32,568 nt of DNA from an uncultured Burkholderiales bacterium (GTDB lineage Bacteria; Pseudomonadota; Gammaproteobacteria; Burkholderiales; Burkholderiaceae_C): NCBI GenBank assembly GCA_937873395.1, contig CALMYH010000123.1, positions 1 through 32,568 on the forward strand. The letters run 5' to 3'. The translations under genes and the position numbers were made by a program. The notes beneath the pieces were generated by a model. That model searched no databases, was not told the origin of the DNA, and saw only the letters and a program-made list of their open reading frames with translations. Shown here one piece after another: positions 15,889 to 22,927 of the stretch. The first letter of the stretch is position 1. Each line of letters starts with the position of its first letter.

Positions 15889-17991
15889 GTTCGCCTCCTG
15901 GTCTGCGACGGCCGCTTGCTGCTGGGTCAGCGCCGGCAGGGCCATCAACTGGTCGGGCGCGTAGTTGTTCAGCTCGTCCAGGCTGCGAACCTGGTGGGGT
16001 TCACCGTCCTGGTCGTGGAACGCAAAGATGCGCTGGCCGTCGCTCCACCTGGCTTCGGCGTCGATGCTCGACACGATCTGTTCGCCGTGCTGCTGGAGCT
16101 GCTGCGCGAGGTGGAGCTGTTCGGCCATGTTGGCGAACTCTTGCGCCAAGCCCTTGCGCTCCAGGTAGGCGTTGTCGGTGTCGGTGTGGCTCGGGTCGAT
16201 GCCGAACACCGGCGACAGCCGGTCATGCGCGACCGCGTAGAACTGCTCGGGATCGGTGCCGGTGATGCTGCCCACGGTTTCGAGGCCACGGCTGCGCAAG
16301 GCGTCTTCCAGGGTGTCGCCCTGGAATGCCTGGTAGTGGCTGAAAGACACGTCCGGGTTGTCCAGGACTTCGGCAATGTCCACGGCCAGGGCCTGGGCCA
16401 CGGCTTCGTCCTGGGCCTGGCTCTGCTGCTGGTCTTGCTCCTGAACCTGCTTCTGCTCGAAGGCCAGCACGTAGTCGTGAATCTTCTCGGCATCGGCGGC
16501 CGCGCGGAACACCTCCAGCGGCTCGTCTTGCAGCGCCTTGATCCACGAACCCACATAGGCGGCGTGCTGGCCCGGATCGTGGCCGATGCCCAGCTCGTCG
16601 CCGACGATCATGGAAGCGATTTCGGCGCGCAGCTCTTCCTTGGCGTACCCCTCGCTCCCGAACGGGTGCGCCAGGTCGCGGTCAAGGCGCGAAGCGTGGC
16701 CCGTCCAGTGGCCCAGCTCGTGCAGCGCGGTCGCGTAGTAGCGGTCGGAGCTGGGGAACTGGCCGCGCTCCGGCAGGGTGATGCTGTCGGTCGAAGGGCG
16801 GTAGAACGCCCGATCACCGGCGGCGTGGGTGATCGTCGCGCCCGAGGCTTTCAGGATGTGCTCGGCGCGCTCGACGGCGTTCCAAGTCTGTTCCTTCTTC
16901 GGCTGGAGCGGCGGCAGGCCGTCGATCTGCTCGCCGTTGAACACGGTCGCAAAGAACACGCGCGGCCGCTCCAGCATGACGGTTTCCTTGACCGGCTGGC
17001 CCTTCGCATCGAGGACGGGCCGGCCGCTGTCGTCCAGCTTGTCTTGCTCTTCGCTGAACTTCCAGTATTGAACCGGCGTGCCTTTCTCGCCCTTGCGAAC
17101 CTGCGCGCCCACGGCGGCGGCCTGCTTGTAGGTCATCCAGCGCGCATCGCTGCGGCCCTGGGCCATCAGGTGGATGGCGTTGATCCCTTTGTACCGCTTG
17201 CCGGTGGTCGGGTTCATCGGCAGGTAGGCGTTGGGTTCGCCCGGCTCCCACGGCTTTTGCCACGGTGCGGTGCCGGCCTTGAGCTGCTCGATCAGCTTTT
17301 CGGCCACGACTTCGTGAAACGGCTTCTTCGGCTCCATGTTCTCGTCCCTTCGGAATAGCTCGTTGAACTGAGGGAAGTTCTGCTGTGTCCGGGAACGGTC
17401 GCGCAGGCCCTGGGCGACCATGCACACGATGTTGTGCAGGTCGTCGGCCTGCATGGGCCGCACGCGGGCGATGCAGGTTTCCGTGAATGACTGTTGGCCG
17501 CGCTGCTGCACCTGGTCGGCGACCTGGTGCTGGCTCGGCTCGATGCCCTCGCAGTGCAGGGCAAACACTTCCTCGGCGCGCACGTCCAGGGACTGGCCGG
17601 CATAGCGCCGGTTCACGTCATCCCATAGCGGCTTGAGGGTGGGTTCGTTGCGGGCGGCCGCCAGGCCGTCCAGCAAGGCGCGCTTCTCGCCCGGCGCGAA
17701 GGTGTTGGCCCCGTAGTGGCCTAGCACCTCGTGCCGCAGCGTCATCAGTAGGTCGCCGGCGCTCTCGACGTTCTGCAAGGGCACGTCCACGCGGCCACGG
17801 TAGGCGCGGCCGGCGTGCAGCGTCTCCTTGGGCACGTAGCCGCCCTTCATGTCGGCCGGCACCTCGGCCGCTCGCGGCCCGTACAGCTCGGCCGCGTCCT
17901 CGCGGAACTTGTAGGCCAGCTCCAGCGCGCCGGGGTAGTCGCGGACGAAAGCCCGCGTCACCCCTTGCGCCTCGGCTTTCGTGATCGGCAT
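13645..17991 (-). CDS. traC: TraC1, conjugative DNA primase with ArdC-type N-terminal region
   Basis: Very large (1448 residues) primase that in IncP plasmids is transferred with the DNA and primes the complementary strand in the recipient. Domains in order: residues 1-180 with a zincin-like HEVLGHY motif at 87-93; from Met219 an ArdC-like ssDNA-binding antirestriction domain (EPKKPFHEVVAEKLIEQL, NPTTGKRYKGINAIHLM) followed by its metallopeptidase motif HELGHWTGH at 424-432; a long Gln/Ala-rich middle; two tandem repeats of about 33 residues near 908-940 and 985-1020 (YINVPYKEKDEAKSLGARWD and YLAVPYEQRNAAKAAGALWD, DUF5710-like); and a C-terminal Toprim primase domain with the TraC hallmark EGYATA at about 1242-1247 and an acidic AGDDDRH. 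RK2 TraC1 is only about 1061 residues; the 1448 size fits my memory of the R751 type. The stop is followed by the terminator at 13510-13540. Confidence 0.93.
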   Translation of the reverse strand: MPITKAEAQGVTRAFVRDYPGALELAYKFREDAAELYGPRAAEVPADMKGGYVPKETLHAGRAYRGRVDVPLQNVESAGDLLMTLRHEVLGHYGANTFAPGEKRALLDGLAAARNEPTLKPLWDDVNRRYAGQSLDVRAEEVFALHCEGIEPSQHQVADQVQQRGQQSFTETCIARVRPMQADDLHNIVCMVAQGLRDRSRTQQNFPQFNELFRRDENMEPKKPFHEVVAEKLIEQLKAGTAPWQKPWEPGEPNAYLPMNPTTGKRYKGINAIHLMAQGRSDARWMTYKQAAAVGAQVRKGEKGTPVQYWKFSEEQDKLDDSGRPVLDAKGQPVKETVMLERPRVFFATVFNGEQIDGLPPLQPKKEQTWNAVERAEHILKASGATITHAAGDRAFYRPSTDSITLPERGQFPSSDRYYATALHELGHWTGHASRLDRDLAHPFGSEGYAKEELRAEIASMIVGDELGIGHDPGQHAAYVGSWIKALQDEPLEVFRAAADAEKIHDYVLAFEQKQVQEQDQQQSQAQDEAVAQALAVDIAEVLDNPDVSFSHYQAFQGDTLEDALRSRGLETVGSITGTDPEQFYAVAHDRLSPVFGIDPSHTDTDNAYLERKGLAQEFANMAEQLHLAQQLQQHGEQIVSSIDAEARWSDGQRIFAFHDQDGEPHQVRSLDELNNYAPDQLMALPALTQQQAAVADQEANMTPPTNDQAAALLAAHPADAVQGIEQAAAARRQLAAGEIDGQAFADATRQHLGVELPPDWSGELRIVGVAEQDGQTVDAAQAGIEPQAFQVYARKADAQFGEDAFAFVAGTRTEGQAEALTERLHLVDALGTDNQHERAAKLARVQEERVRRDPNATEEDISAAKEARKTAEASAMLNDSDAQRRAAELERQERERQQAQPQAEKPERQYINVPYKEKDEAKSLGARWDRQQQSWYVPPGTDAAPFAKWAQGAATAAVEPRSAQPAPEAQGEAQKPAQQAQQARQYLAVPYEQRNAAKAAGALWDKAAKSWYVGPRADAAKLERWKPENVQAQQGPAMTPREEFAEAMRSAGLFTGSNAQGDHPIMDGKRHRVPVEGGKKGALDGFYVGHLDGHPAGRIINNKTGTDITWKSKGYALSDQEKAKLQAEAAEKLAQRAVEQDKAQEATAQRVGRQMADLVPIEQPTPYLQAKGIQAQAGVMTDREGQKTYIPAFDAEGKQWTMQYIQEDGTKRFAKDSKKEGCFHPVGGMDALAAAPALVISEGYATAAQVAEAVGHATVAAFDSGNLEAVAKALHAKFPDKPIIIAGDDDRHLVMTHGNNPGREKAEAAAQAVGGKAIFPIFAPAENTYPRDLPAITPDSFKTHLRAEQRLADAAAGKVELAGDEAAKLKASMLSGAQIAALSTMKQHTDFNDLAHKSELGIEGVKRQIGAAISQVQRDEQQHQEQKHVEKKQQQIEQRPRRAARIG

Positions 17992-17994
17992 GGG

Positions 17995-18384
17995 TCAGCC
18001 CTCCGACGCCTTGCGCGCGGCGGCCTGGGCAACCGTCTCGCCGGGCCGCAGGTCGTACAGCTCGCGGGCGTTCGTGGTGGTGATGAACGGCGGGATGTCG
18101 GCGCTCGGGCCTTCGTCGTCCAGGAATGCCGGCTCCAGCGCGCCATCGACTTCCACCAGGTCGTCGCCGCTCGCGGCGGCGTCCTGCTCGGACAGCGCGT
18201 CCTCCACGAACGCGCCCACGCGCTCGGCTTCGTCGGGGTCGAACTCGACCTGGAAGCCGGGCGTCAGCGCGTCGGCCATCTTCTCGCGCACGGCCTCGCG
18301 GCCGGCGGCGTCGTCGTCAACCGGCGGCAGGACGGCCAGCGGCTCGTCGTGGGCGGCGGTGTTGGTGGTGGTTTGCTCGTTCAT
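17995..18384 (-). CDS. traD: TraD, small acidic Tra1 protein of unknown function
   Basis: 129-residue acidic protein encoded 3 bp upstream of traC, so almost certainly co-translated with it. It has no membrane segment or catalytic motif that I recognise. It is rich in Asp, Glu and Ala ([23 protein letters not shown]) with a more ordered C terminus ([21 protein letters not shown]). RK2 TraD has the same length and position, and there it is not required for transfer between Escherichia coli strains as far as I recall. It is unrelated to the F-plasmid coupling protein of the same name. AAGGAGAT lies upstream of the ATG. Confidence 0.87.
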   Translation of the reverse strand: MNEQTTTNTAAHDEPLAVLPPVDDDAAGREAVREKMADALTPGFQVEFDPDEAERVGAFVEDALSEQDAAASGDDLVEVDGALEPAFLDDEGPSADIPPFITTTNARELYDLRPGETVAQAAARKASEG

Positions 18385-18405
18385 GGTCGATCTCCTTCGC
18401 TGTGG

Positions 18406-20469
18406 TCATTCGGATGCCGGGCCGTTGCGGCCCTTGCTGTAGTCGGGCCGACCCTTGAGGTCGGGGTAGGTCTGCTTGCATGTGGGGAAGTTGCTGCAAC
18501 CCCACCAGAATTGCCCCTTCTTCTTGCTCGGCCGGCGCGACAAGCCGCTGCCGCAGGCCATGCACTTGTGAAGGGATGACACCGGCGCGGCTTCCTTGCC
18601 GCCGGCGATGGTCACGGCTCCGCTGTTGGCCTTCGCCACCTGGTCGCGGATGAACGTCTCTTGCTTCGTGATGAAGGCGTCCAGGGCGGCCGTGCCCTGC
18701 TCGACGCCTTTCAGCATCCGCTCGTAGAGCGCGGTCAGCACCGGGCTTTTCACAACCTCGGGCAGCGCGTCGATGACGCTGCGGCCGAGGGTCGTGCTGA
18801 TGATCTGCTTGCCTTTGACGGCCAGGAACTCGCGCCGCTTCAACTCGGAAATGATCGACGCACGGGTGGCCGACGTGCCGATGCCGTCGCCCTCGCGCAG
18901 CATCTTCTTGTGCTCGGCATCGCTGACGAACTTGTGGATGTTCTCCATCGCGCGGATCAGCGTGCCCTCGGTAAAGCGCGCTGGCGGCTTCGTCTTGGCG
19001 TCCTTGCGGGTGGCGTCCGTGCAGGTCACGGCGTCGCCCTGGGCCATCGACGGCAGGGCCTGCGTGCCGCTGTCGTCGTCCTCGTCCTTCTCGCCTTCCT
19101 CGTCGGCCTGGCTGTACACGTCACGCCAGCCGTTGCGCGTGACTACCTTGCCGCTCGCGGCGAAGTTCTCGCCCGCGATCTCGACGCCCACGGTGGTCTG
19201 CATGTACTCGTGCAGCGGGTAGAACTGCGCCAGGTAGGCGCGCACGATCAGGTCGTAGATGTTGCGCTCGCGCTCGCTGAGGGCGGCCTTGCTGCCCTTC
19301 TGCATGGTCGGCACGATGCCGTGGTGCGCGGTGATCTTCGAGTCGTCCCACGTCTTGGACTTGATACGCGGATCGGCACCATCGACCAGGCCGGCCAGTT
19401 CGGGGTTGACGTGCTTGATCGCCTCCAGCACGCGCGGCGCGTCGGCGTGCTGCGACTCCGGCAGGTAGGCGCAGTCGGTGCGCGGGTACGAGGTCAGCTT
19501 GTGCGTCTCGTAGAGCGCCTGGCAGGTGTTCAGCACGTCCTCGGCGCTGTAGCCGAACTTGGCCGAGGCCAGTGCCGTAATGTCGGACAGGGCGAAGGCC
19601 AGCGGCTGGTTCTGCTTCTTGGCCTCCTGTTTGTACGCGGCGATGGTGCCCGGCTGGCCCTTGACGGCGGCCACCAGGGCGTCGGCGACGGCGGTATCGA
19701 CAAGGCGGCCTTCGCTGTCCAGACCGGCTTGATCCTCCTTCGCCTTCCATGCGGCGGCGAAGCTGCCGCCGGCGTGCTGCACCACCGCCCGGATGGTGTG
19801 GTACGGCACGGCCTTGAATGCCTCGATCTCGCGGTCGCGGGCGACCACGAGGGCCAGCGTCGGCGTCTGCACGCGGCCCACGGTCAGCAGGGCGCGCGAG
19901 CCGCCGCGCTGCGCGCGCAGCGTGTACGCGCGGCTGAGGTTCATGCCGATCAGCCAGTCGGCGCGCTGCCGCCCGCGTGCAGCGTCGGCCCAGCCTGCAT
20001 AGGTGGTGTTCTCCTTCAACGCGGCCAGGCCGCGCTTGACGGAAACGGAGTCCTGCGCGCTCACCCAAAAGCGGCGCACCGGCTTGCTGTTGCGGAAGTG
20101 CTCCAGCACTTCGTCAACCAGCAACTGGCCTTCGCGGTCGGGGTCGCCGGCGTTGACGATCTCCTTGGCCTCCTTGAGCAGCTTGCCGATCACGGCGAGC
20201 TGCTTCTTCGCGTCGTCCTTGGGCTTGAGAATCCAGCTCTCGGGGATGATGGGCAGCTCATCGACGCGCCAGACCTTCTTGCCGGACTGGCCGCGCGGCA
20301 CGTCATCGGGCGTGTACTCGTCGGGGTCGGCCTGTTCGAGCATGTGCCCGAAGCACCAGGTCACTTTGTCGGTGCCGCACTCGATGAAGCCGTCGCCCTT
20401 GCCGGTCGCGCCCAGCTCGCCGGCGATGGCCTTGGCGACGGACGGCTTTTCTGCGATGAAAAGGCGCAT
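18406..20469 (-). CDS. traE: TraE, topoisomerase III
   Basis: Type IA DNA topoisomerase resembling chromosomal TopB, likely to decatenate or relax DNA during transfer or replication. The Toprim domain opens the protein (FIAEKPSVAKAIAGEL with Glu7) and includes the metal site DPDRE at residues 109-113. The active-site tyrosine is Tyr328 in LTSYPRTDCAYLPES, the same position as in E. coli TopB. The C terminus holds a four-cysteine zinc finger, CMACGSG and WWGCSNFPTCKQTYPDLKG. At 687 residues it is intermediate between TopB (653) and RK2 TraE (737). It lies between traF and traD in the same transcript and is intact. Confidence 0.94.
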   Translation of the reverse strand: MRLFIAEKPSVAKAIAGELGATGKGDGFIECGTDKVTWCFGHMLEQADPDEYTPDDVPRGQSGKKVWRVDELPIIPESWILKPKDDAKKQLAVIGKLLKEAKEIVNAGDPDREGQLLVDEVLEHFRNSKPVRRFWVSAQDSVSVKRGLAALKENTTYAGWADAARGRQRADWLIGMNLSRAYTLRAQRGGSRALLTVGRVQTPTLALVVARDREIEAFKAVPYHTIRAVVQHAGGSFAAAWKAKEDQAGLDSEGRLVDTAVADALVAAVKGQPGTIAAYKQEAKKQNQPLAFALSDITALASAKFGYSAEDVLNTCQALYETHKLTSYPRTDCAYLPESQHADAPRVLEAIKHVNPELAGLVDGADPRIKSKTWDDSKITAHHGIVPTMQKGSKAALSERERNIYDLIVRAYLAQFYPLHEYMQTTVGVEIAGENFAASGKVVTRNGWRDVYSQADEEGEKDEDDDSGTQALPSMAQGDAVTCTDATRKDAKTKPPARFTEGTLIRAMENIHKFVSDAEHKKMLREGDGIGTSATRASIISELKRREFLAVKGKQIISTTLGRSVIDALPEVVKSPVLTALYERMLKGVEQGTAALDAFITKQETFIRDQVAKANSGAVTIAGGKEAAPVSSLHKCMACGSGLSRRPSKKKGQFWWGCSNFPTCKQTYPDLKGRPDYSKGRNGPASE

Positions 20470-20480
20470 GGTGTGTCTCC

Positions 20481-21017
20481 CTACCAGGTGATGACCGGAC
20501 GGATCACGGTCTTGATTTGCGAACGATTGATCGGGCCGAAGTAGCGGCCGTCGAAGGATGTGGCGCTCACGTCCGACATAAGCAGCACCTCGGAATTGCC
20601 GAGCGTGTAGCTGTTGGACTGATAGCGCGGCAGCGGCCGACCGGCCTTGTCGGCCTTGATCGGCGCGCTGAGGGGCAGCAGCTCGCCGTTGACGCGCACG
20701 CCGTCATCGGCGACGGCGACGGCATCGTCTTTAGCGGCTAAAACGCGCTTCATCATGTAGCCGTAGCCGCCCTGGCAGAAGCCGGCCCCGATGTAGCCCC
20801 TCTCCTTGGCGTCATCGAACACGCCGAGCTGCGGCGGGCAGAAGAGGACGTAGGCCCCCTTCTCCACCGGCGCGCTGCTCGTCCAGTACAGGCCGACCGG
20901 AATGCTCTTGGTGGTGTTCACGCGGGCACCGGCGGCATAGCCGCCGGCGGCCAGCAGCAGGGCGGCCACGCCCGCGATGACGACGCCTGCCGCGATGCGT
21001 TTCAGGATGCGGCTCAT
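20481..21017 (-). CDS. traF: TraF, pilin-maturation serine peptidase
   Basis: Signal-peptidase-like (S26) protease that, in IncP plasmids, processes and cyclises the pilin TrbC. The 178-residue protein begins with an inner-membrane anchor (residues 10-28, AGVVIAGVAALLLAAGGYAA). The catalytic Ser38 is in TKSIPVGLYW and the general base Lys90 in GYMMKRVLAA, matching the Ser37/Lys89 dyad of RP4. The ATG at 21017 overlaps the traG stop by 4 bp; upstream in-frame starts lie inside traG. Although in the Tra1 block, it belongs functionally to mating-pair formation with TrbC and TrbP. A KorB operator lies inside the gene directly after the catalytic Lys codon. Confidence 0.94.
   Translation of the reverse strand: MSRILKRIAAGVVIAGVAALLLAAGGYAAGARVNTTKSIPVGLYWTSSAPVEKGAYVLFCPPQLGVFDDAKERGYIGAGFCQGGYGYMMKRVLAAKDDAVAVADDGVRVNGELLPLSAPIKADKAGRPLPRYQSNSYTLGNSEVLLMSDVSATSFDGRYFGPINRSQIKTVIRPVITW
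20730..20742. promoter_or_regulatory. KorB operator within traF
   Basis: Perfect TTTAGCGGCTAAA inside the traF coding region, encoding LAAK (residues 93-96) on the minus strand immediately after the catalytic lysine region. It matches the KorB consensus exactly. There is no evident promoter beside it, so regulation by elongation block or use as a KorB nucleation site is possible. Confidence 0.8.
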
Positions 21018-22927
21018 ATCGTGATGCCCTCCCCTTCCGTCTCGGCCTGTGCGACGGCGCGCAGGCGGTCGCTGACCTTGGGCGCAGGGATCGCGGCGCG
21101 TGCCGAGAACACTGGGTCTTTGAAGTACAGGGGTTGCTTGCCGTAGATCGCCGGGTAGCCCGCGACGTAGATCACCATGTCGCCGGCTTCTTCGATCTCG
21201 CCCTGGGCGTTCTTCTTTGGCCCCGGCATGCGCAGGCATTCGTCGGGCGTCAGCAAGGGCCGCTGCACTTCCTGGTAAGTGCGCGACACCTGGCCCAGCA
21301 TCGCCGCCGTGCGGCGGCCGCTGGTCGTGATCTGCTCCTTCACCACGGTGGTCTGCCCGGTGAGGCGGGACAGGTGTTCGGCCGTCTCGACGCGGTTGGG
21401 CGGGTAGGCGTTCTGCACGTGGCAGTTCGACGTGATGCTTTCGTCGTGGCCGTAGCCCGTCTCGCGGCTCTTGAGCTGGTTAATGTCCTGGCAGATGAGG
21501 TAGCACTTGATGCCGTAGCCGGCCACGAAGGCCAGCGACTCTTGCATGATCTCCAGCTTCCCGAGGCTCGGGAACTCGTCCAGCATCATCAAGAGCCGGT
21601 GCTTGTAGTGCGCCACCGGCCGGCCGCCCTCGAAGTCCATCTTGTCGGCCAGCAGGCGCACGATCATGTTCACCATGACGCGCACCAGCGGCCGCAGGCG
21701 GGCCTTATCGTTGGGCTGGGTGACAATGTAGAGGCTTACCGGGTCGTCCTCGTGCATCAACTGCTTGATGCGGAAGTCCGACCGGCTGACGTTGCGGGCC
21801 ACCACGGGGTCGCGGTACAGGGCCAGGTACGACTTGGCCGTGGACAGCACCGATCCGGCTTCTTCCTCGGGCCGATCCATCATGTCGCGGGCCGCCGAGC
21901 CGATGGCGTGATGGTTCTGGCCGTCTACGTGCCCGTAGGTCGCCATTTCCATCCAAAGCTCGCCAATGTCCCGGTTCGGGTCGGCCAGCATCGCATCGAC
22001 GGACGGCAGCGTGGCGGTGCCGCCATCGTCCTTGGCCTTGTACAGCGCGTGCAGGATCACGCCGACCAGGAGCGCGAAGGCGGTCTTCTGCCAGTGCGAG
22101 TCCAGGCCCTTGCCGTCCGGGTCAACGATCAGCGTGGCAAGGTTCTGCACGTCACCCACCTCGTATTCGGTGCCGAGGCGGATTTCGTCCAGCGGATTCC
22201 AGCAGACGCCGCCCGAGGTGCTGGCCGGCTCGAAGCGCAGCACCTTGTTCTTGGCGTGCTTCTGCCGCCAGCCGGCGGTCAAGGCCCACAACTCGCCCTT
22301 CAAGTCGGTGATGACGCTGCTCGCGCCCCACGACAGCAGCGTGGGCACCACCAGGCCGACGCCCTTGCCCGAGCGCGTGGGCGCGTAGGTCAGCACGTGC
22401 TCGGGGCCGCTGTGCCGCAGGTAGAAGAAATTGCCGTCCTTGTCCTGCCAGCCGCCCACGTACACGCCGGTAGCCGTGGGTGCGGCCTTGCCGGTGACGA
22501 TCTCCAGGACGTTGCGCTCGCGTGGCAGCAGGCCGGCCGCCTGAATGTCCTTCTTCTCGGCCCAGCGGGCCGAGCCGTGCAGGTACTCGTTCGCCTTCGA
22601 GCTGTTGGACGTGACGACCTTCGCCACGGCCACGCCCAGCAGGCCCACGGTCGAAACCAGCATCCCCATGCTGCCGGCCTTCATGATCTCGTCCGGGTAC
22701 TGGCTGTACCACTTGTACGTCCAGTGCAGGATCGACCAGGGCGCGTACACGTGGCCCACGTTGGGGCCGAGGGTCGCGTGATAGGCGAACGTGTGGGCGA
22801 AGAACTGCGTCGCGGCCTGGAGGCCGCCGACCATCGAGGCCGCGCCCAGCACCGGCAGCAGCTTGCTCGGCTTCGGTTTGGCGGTTCGGACTTGCGGCCC
22901 TACCGCGTTGTTCATCTTGATCTTCAT
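21014..22927 (-). CDS. traG: TraG, type IV coupling protein (VirD4 family)
   Basis: Inner-membrane coupling ATPase that links the relaxosome at oriT to the Trb secretion channel. The 637-residue protein (RK2 635) has two N-terminal membrane segments, about residues 22-50 and 85-105. Walker A is APTRSGKGVG with Lys188, and Walker B is LLMMLDEFPSLGK with Asp450; these correspond to Lys187 and Asp449 of RP4 TraG, both needed for transfer. VirD4-type signatures such as GSARWAEKKDI and YLICQDINQLKSREYG-like text (LICQDINQLKSRETGYG) are present. GGAAGGAG precedes the ATG and the gene overlaps both traI (4 bp) and traF (4 bp). Confidence 0.96.
   Translation of the reverse strand: MKIKMNNAVGPQVRTAKPKPSKLLPVLGAASMVGGLQAATQFFAHTFAYHATLGPNVGHVYAPWSILHWTYKWYSQYPDEIMKAGSMGMLVSTVGLLGVAVAKVVTSNSSKANEYLHGSARWAEKKDIQAAGLLPRERNVLEIVTGKAAPTATGVYVGGWQDKDGNFFYLRHSGPEHVLTYAPTRSGKGVGLVVPTLLSWGASSVITDLKGELWALTAGWRQKHAKNKVLRFEPASTSGGVCWNPLDEIRLGTEYEVGDVQNLATLIVDPDGKGLDSHWQKTAFALLVGVILHALYKAKDDGGTATLPSVDAMLADPNRDIGELWMEMATYGHVDGQNHHAIGSAARDMMDRPEEEAGSVLSTAKSYLALYRDPVVARNVSRSDFRIKQLMHEDDPVSLYIVTQPNDKARLRPLVRVMVNMIVRLLADKMDFEGGRPVAHYKHRLLMMLDEFPSLGKLEIMQESLAFVAGYGIKCYLICQDINQLKSRETGYGHDESITSNCHVQNAYPPNRVETAEHLSRLTGQTTVVKEQITTSGRRTAAMLGQVSRTYQEVQRPLLTPDECLRMPGPKKNAQGEIEEAGDMVIYVAGYPAIYGKQPLYFKDPVFSARAAIPAPKVSDRLRAVAQAETEGEGITI

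Noticed and set aside
15481-17358. Second long antisense frame opposite traC
   Set aside because: Same GC-driven shadow effect; no ribosome-binding site or recognisable motif.
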